DNA of 64,000 nucleotides from contig NZ_VFOF01000001.1 of the NCBI RefSeq assembly GCF_006715975.1, positions 1,622,001-1,686,000 of the forward strand, given 5' to 3'. The DNA comes from Zymomonas mobilis. Lineage in GTDB: Bacteria > Pseudomonadota > Alphaproteobacteria > Sphingomonadales > Sphingomonadaceae. The notes under the pieces are model-generated. The model was given only the letters and a program-made list of their open reading frames with translations. It had not been told where the DNA came from and searched no databases. Positions 27,241-37,130 of the stretch are shown here, one piece after another. Numbering within the stretch: the stretch's first letter is position 1; the number at the start of each line of letters is the position of its first letter. Position numbers and translations under genes: made by a program.

Positions 27241-28914
27241 TTACGGCTTATTCTTTTGCTGTTTGGCAGTTTTTTCTTCAGCTAATCTCTGCTCTTTTGC
27301 CTCGTGGAAAACTTTATGGTTGGTTGGCATCCGAGGCGGTAAGCCTGTCCATCCACCACCTAAAGCCTGAATAAGCGAAACCGCTGCAGTTTGGCGTGCC
27401 AACTGCGTTTGCATTAAGCTGCGTCTTGCCGATAAGGCAGAAGTTTCTACGGTAACAACATCTGTATAGGCGACCAACCCAACCTGATAGCGCTTCAGAG
27501 TAGCCTGTTGACTACGATCTGCGTTTTTAAATGCATCATTGAGATGGGTTTGCTGATTATTATAGACCTGCGTTGCGGCGATCTGATCGGCAACATTCTG
27601 GTAGGCTTGAAGAACAACCTGCCGATAATTAGCAACAGCCTGAGAATAAGCAGCCCGAGCCTGATGCAACTGAGATAAATGAGAACCCCAATCGAGAACC
27701 GTAAAGGCCATTGAAGCCCCAGTCGACCAGATACTGGAAGACTTTGCCAGAAGCCGCGTAATATCGCCCGCAGTGTCACCTGCATAAGGAGACAGGCTGA
27801 AGCTAGGATAGAAAGCCGCTTTCCTGACCCCAATAGTAGCTGAGGCAGCTTCTATCTTGCGCTCGGCAGAAGCAATGTCCGGTCGGCGCTGTAAAAGCGT
27901 TGACGGCAAGCCCAGTGGAATTTCGGGAACGGTAGGTTCCCAATTATCCTTTGGGGCAATATGAAAATCACCGGCGGGCACACCGACATAGACTGAAATA
28001 GCATCTTCGTAAGTACGACGATTTTGTCTCAGACTTTCGATCTGGGAGCGCGTATTCGATAGCTGGGTTTCTGCTTGGAACACATCGCTTTCAGGAGCGA
28101 TACCTGCATTGAAACGGTTTCGAGCGACTTCTAGGGCGTGGCTGTATGCAGCGATCGTTTGCTGCATAATCGCCATTTCGGCATCGGCTTCCCGCAACTG
28201 GAGATAGCTACTGGCGACACCGGCATGAAGCGCAAGACGAGCGGTTTCGATATCCGCCATATTGGCTTCAGCAGTTGCCCGTGAATTTTCGATCTGGCGA
28301 CGAACGCTACCAAAGAAATCTGGCGTCCAGCTCATGGAGAGACCGGCACGATAGTTATCGCTGATATTGCTTTTGCTGACGGTGGAAGATCCACCACCGG
28401 CCGTATTGACAACCTCGCTGCCACCACCGGTTACAGTATGCTGGTTTGACGCGCTGAGACTGATCGTTGGCCACATCGAAGAACGGCTTTGTCCCATGAC
28501 GGCCAAGGCATTACGCCATGTCGCTTCAGCTTGGGCGACGCTTTGACTGGCGACATCGGAACGTTCGATGAGTTTGTTAAGATCAGGGTCGTTGAATAAT
28601 TCCCACCAGCGATCCCTGACCAGTCGATCCATAGGCTGGGCGTCTTCCCAGCAGATTTTCTGGCCATTCTCGGTTACCTGTTCAGGCGGCAATGGCGGGG
28701 TATTCGGATCAGCCTTTTTTGGGTCTGAGGCAGACTTATTAGAGGATAATGTCGCACCGGAGGAAGCCTTATTTCCGGCGATATCGGTTACTTTTTTATT
28801 GTCCACACCGCCATATTGATGCGGTGTTGGAGCCGATGGACGAACGTAGTTCGGCCCCATTTCACAACCTGCCAATATCAAAGCAAGGGGGGGTAACAGG
28901 AAAAAGGCCTTCAT
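27241..28914 (-). CDS. RND efflux outer membrane factor, NodT/OprM-type lipoprotein
   Basis: This 557-residue protein forms the trimeric channel that takes drugs from the MdtABC pump through the outer membrane. The N-terminus is a lipoprotein signal with lipobox LAGC (Cys about residue 16), followed by EMGPNYVRPSAP typical of the family. Two outer membrane efflux repeats with long alpha-helices follow, including SWTPDFFGSVRRQIENSRA and GLPSTLLQRRPDIASAERK. A non-conserved insertion rich in Asn, Lys and Ser (about 35-75) precedes the first repeat. It overlaps mdtC by four bases and is last in the efflux operon. Confidence 0.93.
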   Translation of the reverse strand: MKAFFLLPPLALILAGCEMGPNYVRPSAPTPHQYGGVDNKKVTDIAGNKASSGATLSSNKSASDPKKADPNTPPLPPEQVTENGQKICWEDAQPMDRLVRDRWWELFNDPDLNKLIERSDVASQSVAQAEATWRNALAVMGQSRSSMWPTISLSASNQHTVTGGGSEVVNTAGGGSSTVSKSNISDNYRAGLSMSWTPDFFGSVRRQIENSRATAEANMADIETARLALHAGVASSYLQLREADAEMAIMQQTIAAYSHALEVARNRFNAGIAPESDVFQAETQLSNTRSQIESLRQNRRTYEDAISVYVGVPAGDFHIAPKDNWEPTVPEIPLGLPSTLLQRRPDIASAERKIEAASATIGVRKAAFYPSFSLSPYAGDTAGDITRLLAKSSSIWSTGASMAFTVLDWGSHLSQLHQARAAYSQAVANYRQVVLQAYQNVADQIAATQVYNNQQTHLNDAFKNADRSQQATLKRYQVGLVAYTDVVTVETSALSARRSLMQTQLARQTAAVSLIQALGGGWTGLPPRMPTNHKVFHEAKEQRLAEEKTAKQQKNKP

Positions 28915-31900
28915 GCTCTCTCCAACTGGTTTTCAGGCTTTGATTTCCGTCGCCACGGACGCCAATGCGATAAACGATCAAAGTAAATATAAATAACCGG
29001 TGTTGTGAAAAGGGTCAGCATCTGGCTGACAACCAGACCACCGATAATAGTCACACCCAAAGGTTGGCGGAATTCTGAACCTTCACCAAATCCGATAGCC
29101 AAAGGTAATACCCCCAAAGCCGCGGCAAGTGTCGTCATGATAATAGGACGAAAGCGCAAAATACAGGATTGCCGCATTGCTTCTTCTGCGGACAAACCTT
29201 GTTCTCTTTGCAGATGCAAGGCAACGTCGATCACCAAAATAGCGTTCTTTTTCACAATTCCCATCAACAGGAAGACCCCGATGAGGGCGATAACGGAAAA
29301 GTCCATATGGATAAGCATCAAGGCCAAAACAGCCCCGACCCCAGCCGCAGGTAAGGTTGAGATCACCGTGATCGGATGGATCAGATTTTCATATAAGATA
29401 CCCAAAACGATATAGATCGTTATCAAAGCTGCAACAAGAAGTAAGGCCTGACTACCGCCTTGATCGCTACCGAGTTTAGCCGTTCCAGCAAAACTGCCCC
29501 GAATATTGGCAGGCACCATCAGTTGCCCCATTTTAGCTTTTATTTCATTTTGGGCTTCTGTCAGATTGTGGCCGGTTTTCAGGTTAAAGGAAATGGTTGC
29601 GGCAGCCTCCCCGTTATCATGCTGGATAGAGAGATCCGTTGCATGAAGCGAGAATTTCGCAATAGCCGGTAAAGGCACCATCGTGCTGGCCGTGGTGTTT
29701 AGAGCGCTGCCCGTTGAAGGGTCTCTTAAAGACGGGTTAGCCGAATTGGCATCCCCACTGCTGCCGCTGCCCGTTGAATTGACCGATAGCGCCGAAGAAT
29801 CATTGGCAACCGAGGTTGCCCCTGCGGTATTTGTGCCTGTGCCAGCAATCGCCGTCGTATTCGTGGTAGAAGCAGAGTTATTAGCGCTATTGGCTGGAAT
29901 ATAGACATTCGGGAGCGCTTGGGGCCCTTGCTGGTCTTTCGGAGACCATTCGAAGACGACCGGATATTGGTTGATATCTTCGTAGATGGTCGCAATCTGC
30001 CGCTGACCAAAGCTGTCATAAAGCGCATTGTCAATATTGCGGGCGCTGATACCAAGACGGCTGGCACTGTCCCGATCAATATTGACCATGGATTCAATAC
30101 CATTCAGCGATAAATCATTATCGACATCCGTCAGAATATCCGAGCCTTGCAAGGCCTGCGTTAATTTTGGCACCCATTCCTGTAACGCTTTGCTGTCATC
30201 AGAAATCAAGGTGTATTGATAGGTTGAGTCAGAAGAACGCGCGCCCATCCGCAAATCCTGCATCGGCGACAGGAAAACGGAGATACCCGTAAGCTGCGCC
30301 AGTTTAGGACGCAGCCGATTGATAACCGTGGTGGCTTTTTCTTTCCGCTCGCCCCATGGTTTTAATTCAACCATCAAGAAGGCACTGCCGGAGCGTTTAC
30401 CACCCGTAAAGCCGATAACGGTTGAGACCTGTTTTTCTTGGCGCAGAATATTGACCGTTCGGGTCAGCTTCTTTTCCATACTTTGGAAAGAGGATGAACG
30501 GTCAGCCCGCACCCCTGCCATCAGGATGGGTGAATCCTGTTGTGGGAAGAAGCTTTTCGGTACCACGGCATAGAGATAGACTGTTAAGACCAGCACCAAG
30601 ACAAACAGCACCAGCATCAAGGGCTTCATGGAGAGAGCCCAATTCAAGGCATAGCTGTAGGCTTTTTCGACGCAGGCAAAAGACTTTTCAAAGAAGTTAG
30701 CAATGCGACCCTGCTTTTGGTCTTCTTTCCGAGGTGAAAGCATCCACGCGCACATCATCGGTGTCGTGGTAAGCGAGATCACCATTGAAATCAGAACAGC
30801 GGCCGACAGACTGACTGCGAATTCACGGAATAGCCGCCCGCCGATCCCCCCCAAGAAGAGCAAAGGGATAAAGACCGCGACCAAGGACAGGCTGATCGAC
30901 AAAACGGTAAAGCCGACCTCTTTTGACCCAAGAAGTGCCGCCTCCATTCGCCCCATACCATTTTCAAGATGACGAGCGATATTTTCGAGAACGACAATCG
31001 CGTCATCAATCACAAAACCGGTAGCGACAATGATCGCCATCATAGAAAGGTTGTTGAGCGAGAAACCGGCAAAATACATGACGGCGAAAGTGCCCAGCAA
31101 CGAAACCGAAGCGGCAACAGCCGGAATGATAACCGCGCTTAAATTACGGAGGAAAACGCCAACAACGGCGATCACCAACACCAGCGAAATAATTAAAGTC
31201 AGTCGCACTTCGTTCAGTGTTGAACGGATTGAACTCGTCCGATCATTGGCGACCGTAATATGGACATCAGAAGGTAATAATTTTTCGAGATGCGGCAATT
31301 CACTCCGTAGGGAATCCACCAGATTAATCAGATTGGCACCCGGTTGTTGGGTAATCAGAACCACCACCGCCGGATGGCCATTGAAAAGACCAAGATTGCG
31401 GGTATCCGCCACACCATCAGTGACCGTCGCGATATCTTTTAATCTGATAGCCGTGGTGCCATTCCGCCATGCCACCACCAGATCGCCATAGAGTTTGGCA
31501 TCACGACCAAGCTGGTTAGTGTAAATCTGGAAATGATGGCCATCCTGACTTTCCAAAGCGCCTTTGGGGCGGTTGGCATTGGCGCTTTCGATGGTAGCGC
31601 GGACATCTTCGAGGCTGAGGCCAAAACGGCTAAGCGCATAGGGTGAAACGTCGATACGGATACCCGGTAAGGAACCACCACCGATTTCGACTTCACCGAC
31701 ACCGGAAACCTGCGACAGCCTTTGTGAGACAAGGTTAGAGACGGCTTCGTATATCTGTCCTGGTGTTTTACTGTCCGAGGTCAAGGCAAGAACCATGACC
31801 GGCATCATCGAAGGGTTAACCTTCAGATAGGTTGGATTGCTTTGCAGAGTGGACGGTAAATCGGCGCGTGATGCACTGATAGCGGCCTGTACTTCTCTGG

Positions 31901-32213
31901 CAGCGCCATTGATGTCACGATCAAGGCCGAATTCCAAAGCAATCTGGGTTGAGCCGACCGAACTGGAAGAGGTCATTTCCGTCACATCGGCGATAACGCC
32001 CAGCCGTCTTTCCAAAGGTTGGGCAATACTGTTCGCCATGGTGTCCGGGCTGGCACCGGCCATGCTGGCCTGAACCACGATAACCGGAAAATCAATCTGT
32101 GGCAGCGGCGCAACCGGCAGTTTGAAATAGGCAATAATGCCCGCCAAGGCGATGCCGATTGTTAAAAGGGTTGTCCCGATCGGGCGCCAGATAAAGGGTC
32201 GCGACAGATTCAC
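28911..32213 (-). CDS. mdtC: RND multidrug efflux pump, MdtC-like, with a 70-residue insertion
   Basis: Inner-membrane proton-driven pump of the hydrophobe/amphiphile RND family, partner of MdtB. The 1100-residue protein has 12 membrane helices and two large periplasmic loops. FVIDDAIVVLENI holds the Asp pair of the proton relay (about residues 405-406). Typical MdtC is near 1025 residues; the excess is largely a Ser/Thr/Asn/Ala/Gly-rich insert at about residues 775-844 (29682-29891), between NVYIPA and MVPLPAIAKF in the second periplasmic loop. It overlaps both neighbours by four bases, so expression is tightly coupled to mdtB and the outer membrane factor. Confidence 0.93.
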   Translation of the reverse strand: MNLSRPFIWRPIGTTLLTIGIALAGIIAYFKLPVAPLPQIDFPVIVVQASMAGASPDTMANSIAQPLERRLGVIADVTEMTSSSSVGSTQIALEFGLDRDINGAAREVQAAISASRADLPSTLQSNPTYLKVNPSMMPVMVLALTSDSKTPGQIYEAVSNLVSQRLSQVSGVGEVEIGGGSLPGIRIDVSPYALSRFGLSLEDVRATIESANANRPKGALESQDGHHFQIYTNQLGRDAKLYGDLVVAWRNGTTAIRLKDIATVTDGVADTRNLGLFNGHPAVVVLITQQPGANLINLVDSLRSELPHLEKLLPSDVHITVANDRTSSIRSTLNEVRLTLIISLVLVIAVVGVFLRNLSAVIIPAVAASVSLLGTFAVMYFAGFSLNNLSMMAIIVATGFVIDDAIVVLENIARHLENGMGRMEAALLGSKEVGFTVLSISLSLVAVFIPLLFLGGIGGRLFREFAVSLSAAVLISMVISLTTTPMMCAWMLSPRKEDQKQGRIANFFEKSFACVEKAYSYALNWALSMKPLMLVLFVLVLVLTVYLYAVVPKSFFPQQDSPILMAGVRADRSSSFQSMEKKLTRTVNILRQEKQVSTVIGFTGGKRSGSAFLMVELKPWGERKEKATTVINRLRPKLAQLTGISVFLSPMQDLRMGARSSDSTYQYTLISDDSKALQEWVPKLTQALQGSDILTDVDNDLSLNGIESMVNIDRDSASRLGISARNIDNALYDSFGQRQIATIYEDINQYPVVFEWSPKDQQGPQALPNVYIPANSANNSASTTNTTAIAGTGTNTAGATSVANDSSALSVNSTGSGSSGDANSANPSLRDPSTGSALNTTASTMVPLPAIAKFSLHATDLSIQHDNGEAAATISFNLKTGHNLTEAQNEIKAKMGQLMVPANIRGSFAGTAKLGSDQGGSQALLLVAALITIYIVLGILYENLIHPITVISTLPAAGVGAVLALMLIHMDFSVIALIGVFLLMGIVKKNAILVIDVALHLQREQGLSAEEAMRQSCILRFRPIIMTTLAAALGVLPLAIGFGEGSEFRQPLGVTIIGGLVVSQMLTLFTTPVIYIYFDRLSHWRPWRRKSKPENQLERA

Positions 32214-35200
32214 GCCGGTGTAACCTCGTTTTCAGAGTCTTTATGGTGACGCATACGGGCAAATTTTTGCCCCAACCGATCAAAGAATAGGTAGATCACA
32301 GGCGTGGTGAAGATCGTCAGCATCTGGGACGCCAACAAGCCGCCGAAAATGGCAAGACCCAGCGGCAAGCGTAATTCTGTTCCGCTGCCATGCCCGACCA
32401 TCAAAGGAATAGCGGCAAAAAGAGCGGCCAAGGTGGTCATTAAGATTGGGCGGAAACGCAAAGTCGCGGCATTGAAGATGGCTTCTTCCGGTGACTTTTT
32501 TTCTTCTCGTTCGGCGGCAATCGCGAAGTCGATCATCATGATCGCGTTTTTCTTGACGATACCGATCAACAGGATGATGCCGATAATACCGATGATATCG
32601 AGATCATGCCCCGTAATCCATAAGGCCAAAATAGCACCGACGCTGGCCGACGGCAGGGTCGAAAGAATAGTGAGCGGGTGAATGTAGCTTTCGTAAAGAA
32701 CACCAAGGACAATATAGACACAGATCAAAGCCGCAAAAATCAGAAGCATCTGATTGCCCAAGGCCTTTTCATACGCGCTGGCAGCGCCCAATAAGGTCGT
32801 AGTGATACCACCCGGCAGATTTAGGCTGGCGATTTGGGCGCGAACCGCCTTCACCCCATCACCCAAAGCCGTATTGGCTGCAAGATCGAAACCGACAGTG
32901 GCCGCCGGAAATTGTGCCACATGCATAATCTGTAACGGCGCCTGTCCTATTTTTAGCGTAGAAAAGCCGTTTAACGGAGTGGGTAAAGTGCCACTGCCCG
33001 CCAGATTAAGATGCCCCAAGGATTCAATGCTGTTTAAAAGATTGGGACGGGCTTCCAGAATAACGCGATATTGGTTCGTTTCTGTAAAGATCGTCGAAAT
33101 AATACGCTGACCAAAAGCGGAATAAAGCGTGTCATCAATATCGGCGACGGTTACCGATAAGCGGCTGGCCGTTTCACGGTCAATATTGACATAGACCGCA
33201 TCACCTTTGGCATCAGCATCGGTATAGACATCATTTAGTTTTTTGCTTTCGCTTAAACTATCGGCGATCTGACGTGCCGCTTTATGAACGCTGTCGGTGT
33301 CGGCACCTTCAACGGATAAGCGGAAACGAGTTGGGCCGGTATCGGTATCGACCGTCAAATCCTGAACCGGTTGGATATGAGCGCGAATACCCGCCACACT
33401 GGCCACCGTTTCATAAAGGCGTTTGATGACGGCTTGTTCGTCTATGGTATCGGTTTTCAGATTGACCAACATCACCCCTTGGTTAAGGGCGCTGTTCGTA
33501 ACCCCGTCAACACCACTTAAGACCGACAGATTTTCAACAGCCGGATCCTGTAAGATCTTGGCGGCGGCTTTTTTCTGTAATTGAGCCATCCGGTCATAAG
33601 AAACGTCAGGGCTGGTATCTGTCTGGATACGAAGCTGCCCGGTTGCCTGTAACGGGAACAGACCTTTCGGGATAGCCATGTAAAGAAAAGCGGTGCCGAC
33701 AAAAGTCAGGATCGTCATCATCAGAATAAAGGTCTGATGACCCAACACCCATTTCAGCCCATGTTCGTAATGATATTCCAGTTTTTCAAAACCCTTTTGG
33801 ATGCGGTCACCAATGGGGTTTTTATGACGATGGGCAACCAGCAAGCGGGCTGATAACATCGGGGTCAAGGTCAGAGAGATCACAGCCGAGATCAAAATCG
33901 TGATAGCCAAGGTCATGGCGAATTGACGGAATAGCCGTCCAACAATGTCGCTCATGAACAGCAACGGAATAAGCACGGCAATCAGCGAGATCGTCAGCGA
34001 GATAATCGTAAAGCCGATTTCCTGCGCCCCCTTCAAAGCGGCTTTGAAGGGCGGCAATCCTGCCTCGATATGACGTTCAATATTTTCGATCATCACGATC
34101 GCATCATCGACGACGAAGCCTGATGCAATTGTGAGTGCCATCAAGGAAAGGTTATTGAGGCTGTAATCCATCATATACATGGCGGCAAAGCTACCGATCA
34201 GCGATATCGGTACCGCCAAAGCGGCAATGAAGGTCGCTCGTATTGAATGGAGGAAGAAGAAGATAACCAGAATAACCATCAGAACAGCAAGAACGAGTTC
34301 GACCTCGACATGTTCGATGGAGGCTCGGATACCGGTAGTTCTGTCGGTAACAATGGAGACTTTGAGGCCAGCGGGTAATCCGGCCTCTAATTCAGGAAGC
34401 TGTTTTTTGATGTTATCAACTGTGGCGATCACATTCGCGCCCGGTTGCCGTCTAACATTGATAATGACGGCGGGCGTAATATTGTAATAGGCACCAAGGC
34501 GGTTGTTTTCAGCACCGGCCACGACCTGCGCAACATCGCTCATTCTGACTGGGCGACTATTCCGCATGGCGACAATCAAATTTTTATAATCATCAACCGT
34601 TAAGAGCTGGTCATTGGCATTGATTTGCCATGATCTTGACGGGCCATCAAAGCTACCCTTGGCCGAATTGGCGTTAGCGTTATCAATGGCGGTGCGAAGC
34701 GTAGAGAGTGAAATACCATAGCTGGCTAAAGCCTGTGTATCGGCCTGAATACGCATAGCCGGTCGTTGGCCACCGGATAATTCAACCAGACCGACACCGG
34801 AAACCTGCGAGATTTTTTGTGCCAAGCGGGTTTGAACCAGATTTTGTACTTCTGTCAGCGGCATTGTTTCCGAAGTCGCCGCCAGCGTCAGAACAGGAGA
34901 ATCCGCAGGGTTGACCTTGGCATAGACCGGTGGTGCCGGAAGATCAGCCGGTAAAAGGGCGTTCGCCGCATTGATAGCCGCCTGCACTTCTTGTTCGGCG
35001 ACATCTAAAGCTTCGTTAAGCCCAAATTGCAGGGTGATAACAGAAGCACCGGCGGCGCTTTTCGCGCTCATCCGCGACAAGCCCGACATTTGCCCGAATT
35101 GCCGTTCCAAAGGGGCAGTTACCGTTTGGCTGGTCACCTCAGGAGACGCCCCCGGATAAAGGGTTGTCACCTGAATAGTCGGGTAATCGACCTCGGGCAG

Positions 35201-35308
35201 AGCGGAAAGCGACATATAGTGAAAGCCGAGCATGCCAGCTAACACAATAGCAATAACGATCAGCGAGGTCGCAACAGGCCGAAAGATAAAAAGACGTGAA
35301 GGATTCAT
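32210..35308 (-). CDS. mdtB: RND multidrug efflux pump, MdtB-like
   Basis: The 1032-residue inner-membrane pump closely follows MdtB in its N-terminus (NPSRLFIFRPVATSL, ALPEVDYPTIQV, TAPLERQFGQMSGL) and carries the proton-relay pair in FVVDDAIVMIENI (about residues 406-418). In E. coli MdtB and MdtC form a mixed trimer with MdtA and TolC that expels bile salts and novobiocin; the gene order here fits the same complex. Length is standard with no insert, in contrast to the MdtC-like neighbour. 39 bases separate it from mdtA. Confidence 0.94.
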   Translation of the reverse strand: MNPSRLFIFRPVATSLIVIAIVLAGMLGFHYMSLSALPEVDYPTIQVTTLYPGASPEVTSQTVTAPLERQFGQMSGLSRMSAKSAAGASVITLQFGLNEALDVAEQEVQAAINAANALLPADLPAPPVYAKVNPADSPVLTLAATSETMPLTEVQNLVQTRLAQKISQVSGVGLVELSGGQRPAMRIQADTQALASYGISLSTLRTAIDNANANSAKGSFDGPSRSWQINANDQLLTVDDYKNLIVAMRNSRPVRMSDVAQVVAGAENNRLGAYYNITPAVIINVRRQPGANVIATVDNIKKQLPELEAGLPAGLKVSIVTDRTTGIRASIEHVEVELVLAVLMVILVIFFFLHSIRATFIAALAVPISLIGSFAAMYMMDYSLNNLSLMALTIASGFVVDDAIVMIENIERHIEAGLPPFKAALKGAQEIGFTIISLTISLIAVLIPLLFMSDIVGRLFRQFAMTLAITILISAVISLTLTPMLSARLLVAHRHKNPIGDRIQKGFEKLEYHYEHGLKWVLGHQTFILMMTILTFVGTAFLYMAIPKGLFPLQATGQLRIQTDTSPDVSYDRMAQLQKKAAAKILQDPAVENLSVLSGVDGVTNSALNQGVMLVNLKTDTIDEQAVIKRLYETVASVAGIRAHIQPVQDLTVDTDTGPTRFRLSVEGADTDSVHKAARQIADSLSESKKLNDVYTDADAKGDAVYVNIDRETASRLSVTVADIDDTLYSAFGQRIISTIFTETNQYRVILEARPNLLNSIESLGHLNLAGSGTLPTPLNGFSTLKIGQAPLQIMHVAQFPAATVGFDLAANTALGDGVKAVRAQIASLNLPGGITTTLLGAASAYEKALGNQMLLIFAALICVYIVLGVLYESYIHPLTILSTLPSASVGAILALWITGHDLDIIGIIGIILLIGIVKKNAIMMIDFAIAAEREEKKSPEEAIFNAATLRFRPILMTTLAALFAAIPLMVGHGSGTELRLPLGLAIFGGLLASQMLTIFTTPVIYLFFDRLGQKFARMRHHKDSENEVTPA

Positions 35309-35347
35309 CCAGCCAACTCCTTGCGGCCTTTTTCTTTACAGCTCATA

Positions 35348-36673
35348 TTATGATTTAGCCTGCGTTTTGCCCGTATTATTCTGGGTTTTGATATTCATTT
35401 CCTTGGAAGATTCAGCCGGAGTCTGAACCTCGGAATTTTCGATCAGGCGATCACCCCCTTCGGTGACAACCGACTGATTGATATCCAACCCTTTCAGAAT
35501 GACGATGTTATCGCCATAGCTGCTGCCCGTTGTAACAAAATGACGATGCACCTTCCGCTGGTTATCGACCAACCAGACATAGCTTCCGCTATCGGCCTGA
35601 CGAATGGCGGTTGAAGGCACGGTCACAACGTGGCGCAGGGTTTCAACATTTAAATGAATATTGACGAACTGGTTCGGGAACAGCTTTCCATTGCTGTTAT
35701 GGAAGCGGATTTTGCCTTTTACCGTACCGCTGGTCGTGTCGATCCGGTTATCAAGGGTGAGCAGCCAGCCATCCCCAAGATTTTCGGTTTTCGTTCGATC
35801 AAAAGCGGTACCGGTTAATTGGCGTCCCGTCATAACCTGTTTTTCGACTTCTGGGACAAAATCCTGTGCCATCGTGAAGACAACGTCGATCGGATCGAGG
35901 GAGGTTACCACCGCAACACCGGTGCTATCACCGGCAGCGATATAGTTACCCTGATCGACCGGACGCAGTCCGACCCGTCCGGTAACCGGTGACGGGATAG
36001 TCGTGTAACCAAGATTGACCTTGGAATATTCAACCGCTCCACGATCAGCCTCGACAGTGCCTTCTAACTGGTGAACCGTAGCAGCCTGTGTATCGACATC
36101 CTGTTTAGCAATAGAATCCGAACCAAGCTGCCGATCACGTGCCAATTGGATGCGGGCATTTTCAAGCTGTGCCGTGTCCCGTCTGAGAGCGCCTTCGTTT
36201 TGAACGAGCTGCGCCGCATAGAGGCGAGGATCAATAAGGGCGAGAGGCTGGCCTTCTTTGACCATCTGCCCTTCGGTATAAAGAATCCGTTTGATGTAGC
36301 CAGAGACCTGCGGTTTCACCGTAATCGTTGAAACAGGCGTCACCGTGCCCAAAGCTTCGACCACAATGGGGACATCAGCTGTTGCACTTTTGACGATACC
36401 GACCGTAATCGGCATGTCGCCGTCATCACCCGGAGGCCCCATTTTTGAGGACTTGCCATGCCGACTATGGCTGGCACCGGCTTTCTTGGTATTGGTGTTG
36501 TTGTGATGCGCAATATAGGCGATCAGGAAAAAGATAAAACCTATAACTATCAAACAGATAATCCAGCTTTTTAATTTCCCTTTTTTGGAAAGAGAGGGAG
36601 CAGAAGACGGCTCATTTTTCTCTTGTTTATCGTCCGGACGAGGTATGTTGGGACCGTCTGTTTCGTCATGCAT
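35348..36673 (-). CDS. mdtA: RND efflux periplasmic adaptor, MdtA-like
   Basis: The 441-residue membrane fusion protein links the RND pump to the outer-membrane channel. A charged N-terminal tail of about 30 residues precedes one hydrophobic anchor (SWIICLIVIGFIFFLIAYIAHH). Then come the lipoyl half-motifs (VEALGTVTPVSTITVKPQVSG and GYTTIPSPVTGRVGLRPVDQGNYI) flanking an alpha-hairpin, the beta-barrel, and a membrane-proximal domain ending around residue 415. It is the first gene of the mdtABC-OMF operon. A 457-base gap with a palindrome lies upstream. Confidence 0.93.
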   Translation of the reverse strand: MHDETDGPNIPRPDDKQEKNEPSSAPSLSKKGKLKSWIICLIVIGFIFFLIAYIAHHNNTNTKKAGASHSRHGKSSKMGPPGDDGDMPITVGIVKSATADVPIVVEALGTVTPVSTITVKPQVSGYIKRILYTEGQMVKEGQPLALIDPRLYAAQLVQNEGALRRDTAQLENARIQLARDRQLGSDSIAKQDVDTQAATVHQLEGTVEADRGAVEYSKVNLGYTTIPSPVTGRVGLRPVDQGNYIAAGDSTGVAVVTSLDPIDVVFTMAQDFVPEVEKQVMTGRQLTGTAFDRTKTENLGDGWLLTLDNRIDTTSGTVKGKIRFHNSNGKLFPNQFVNIHLNVETLRHVVTVPSTAIRQADSGSYVWLVDNQRKVHRHFVTTGSSYGDNIVILKGLDINQSVVTEGGDRLIENSEVQTPAESSKEMNIKTQNNTGKTQAKS

Positions 36674-36883
36674 ATGGCTGGCTAACCCTCTCCTCAGATC
36701 GCAATCGCTATAAAAAGCCTATTTTCAGCATTCAAGCCTTACGATAGAAGGCTTTTGCTTGCTTAAAAATGAACAAAAAATGATAATTTTTGTTGGTAAT
36801 TGTATTATTGAGCGCTCCCCCAAAAACGCTTTCATATACAGTCACAACCCATACGAAATAGACAACAGAATGCACCAAAATTG

Positions 36884-36895
36884 TGACAATTGTCA
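36884..36895. promoter_or_regulatory. Operator-like palindrome TGACAATTGTCA
   Basis: A perfect 12-bp palindrome, 211 bases upstream of mdtA and 236 bases upstream of kdsD. Its TTGTGAC edge also pairs with GTCACAA at 36841-36847. It has the size of a half-site pair for a dimeric regulator; the regulator is unknown. Confidence 0.4.
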
Positions 36896-37072
36896 GATAT
36901 TTCTGTTTTGTTAATTTATGTAAAGATAAAATGCTTCAACATTTTTTGGATTAAGACAAAATATCAGGAAAAACGCAAGGGTGTTTTGTTATTTAATTTT
37001 GTAAAAAGATGACAAAACATCCGTAATATAAAACAATAAAAAATTAATCTGACCTCGGGATAAATTTCATTC

Positions 37073-37108
37073 GTTATGATGAAGACAGTATCCGACCATG
37101 GTCATAAC
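37073..37108. promoter_or_regulatory. Inverted repeat upstream of kdsD
   Basis: GTTATGA and TCATAAC are separated by 22 bases and end 22 bases before the kdsD start. It could be a regulator site or a leader hairpin. Confidence 0.3.
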
Positions 37109-37130
37109 AGTGCGGTAGGGGCTTTTAAAT

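Larger units (their letters stand above)
36674..37130. other. Divergent regulatory region between the efflux operon and kdsD
   Basis: No gene is seen. The gap must hold the promoters of both mdtABC and kdsD. It contains a 12-bp palindrome (36884-36895), a 7-bp inverted repeat around GTCACAA/TTGTGAC, and an inverted repeat close to kdsD (37073-37108). Confidence 0.6.

Noticed and set aside
30703-31491. Long plus-strand ORFs antisense to mdtC (for example 153 codons at 31030-31491)
   Set aside because: They are shadows of the real gene on the minus strand, caused by its codon usage. They have no start signals or family features.
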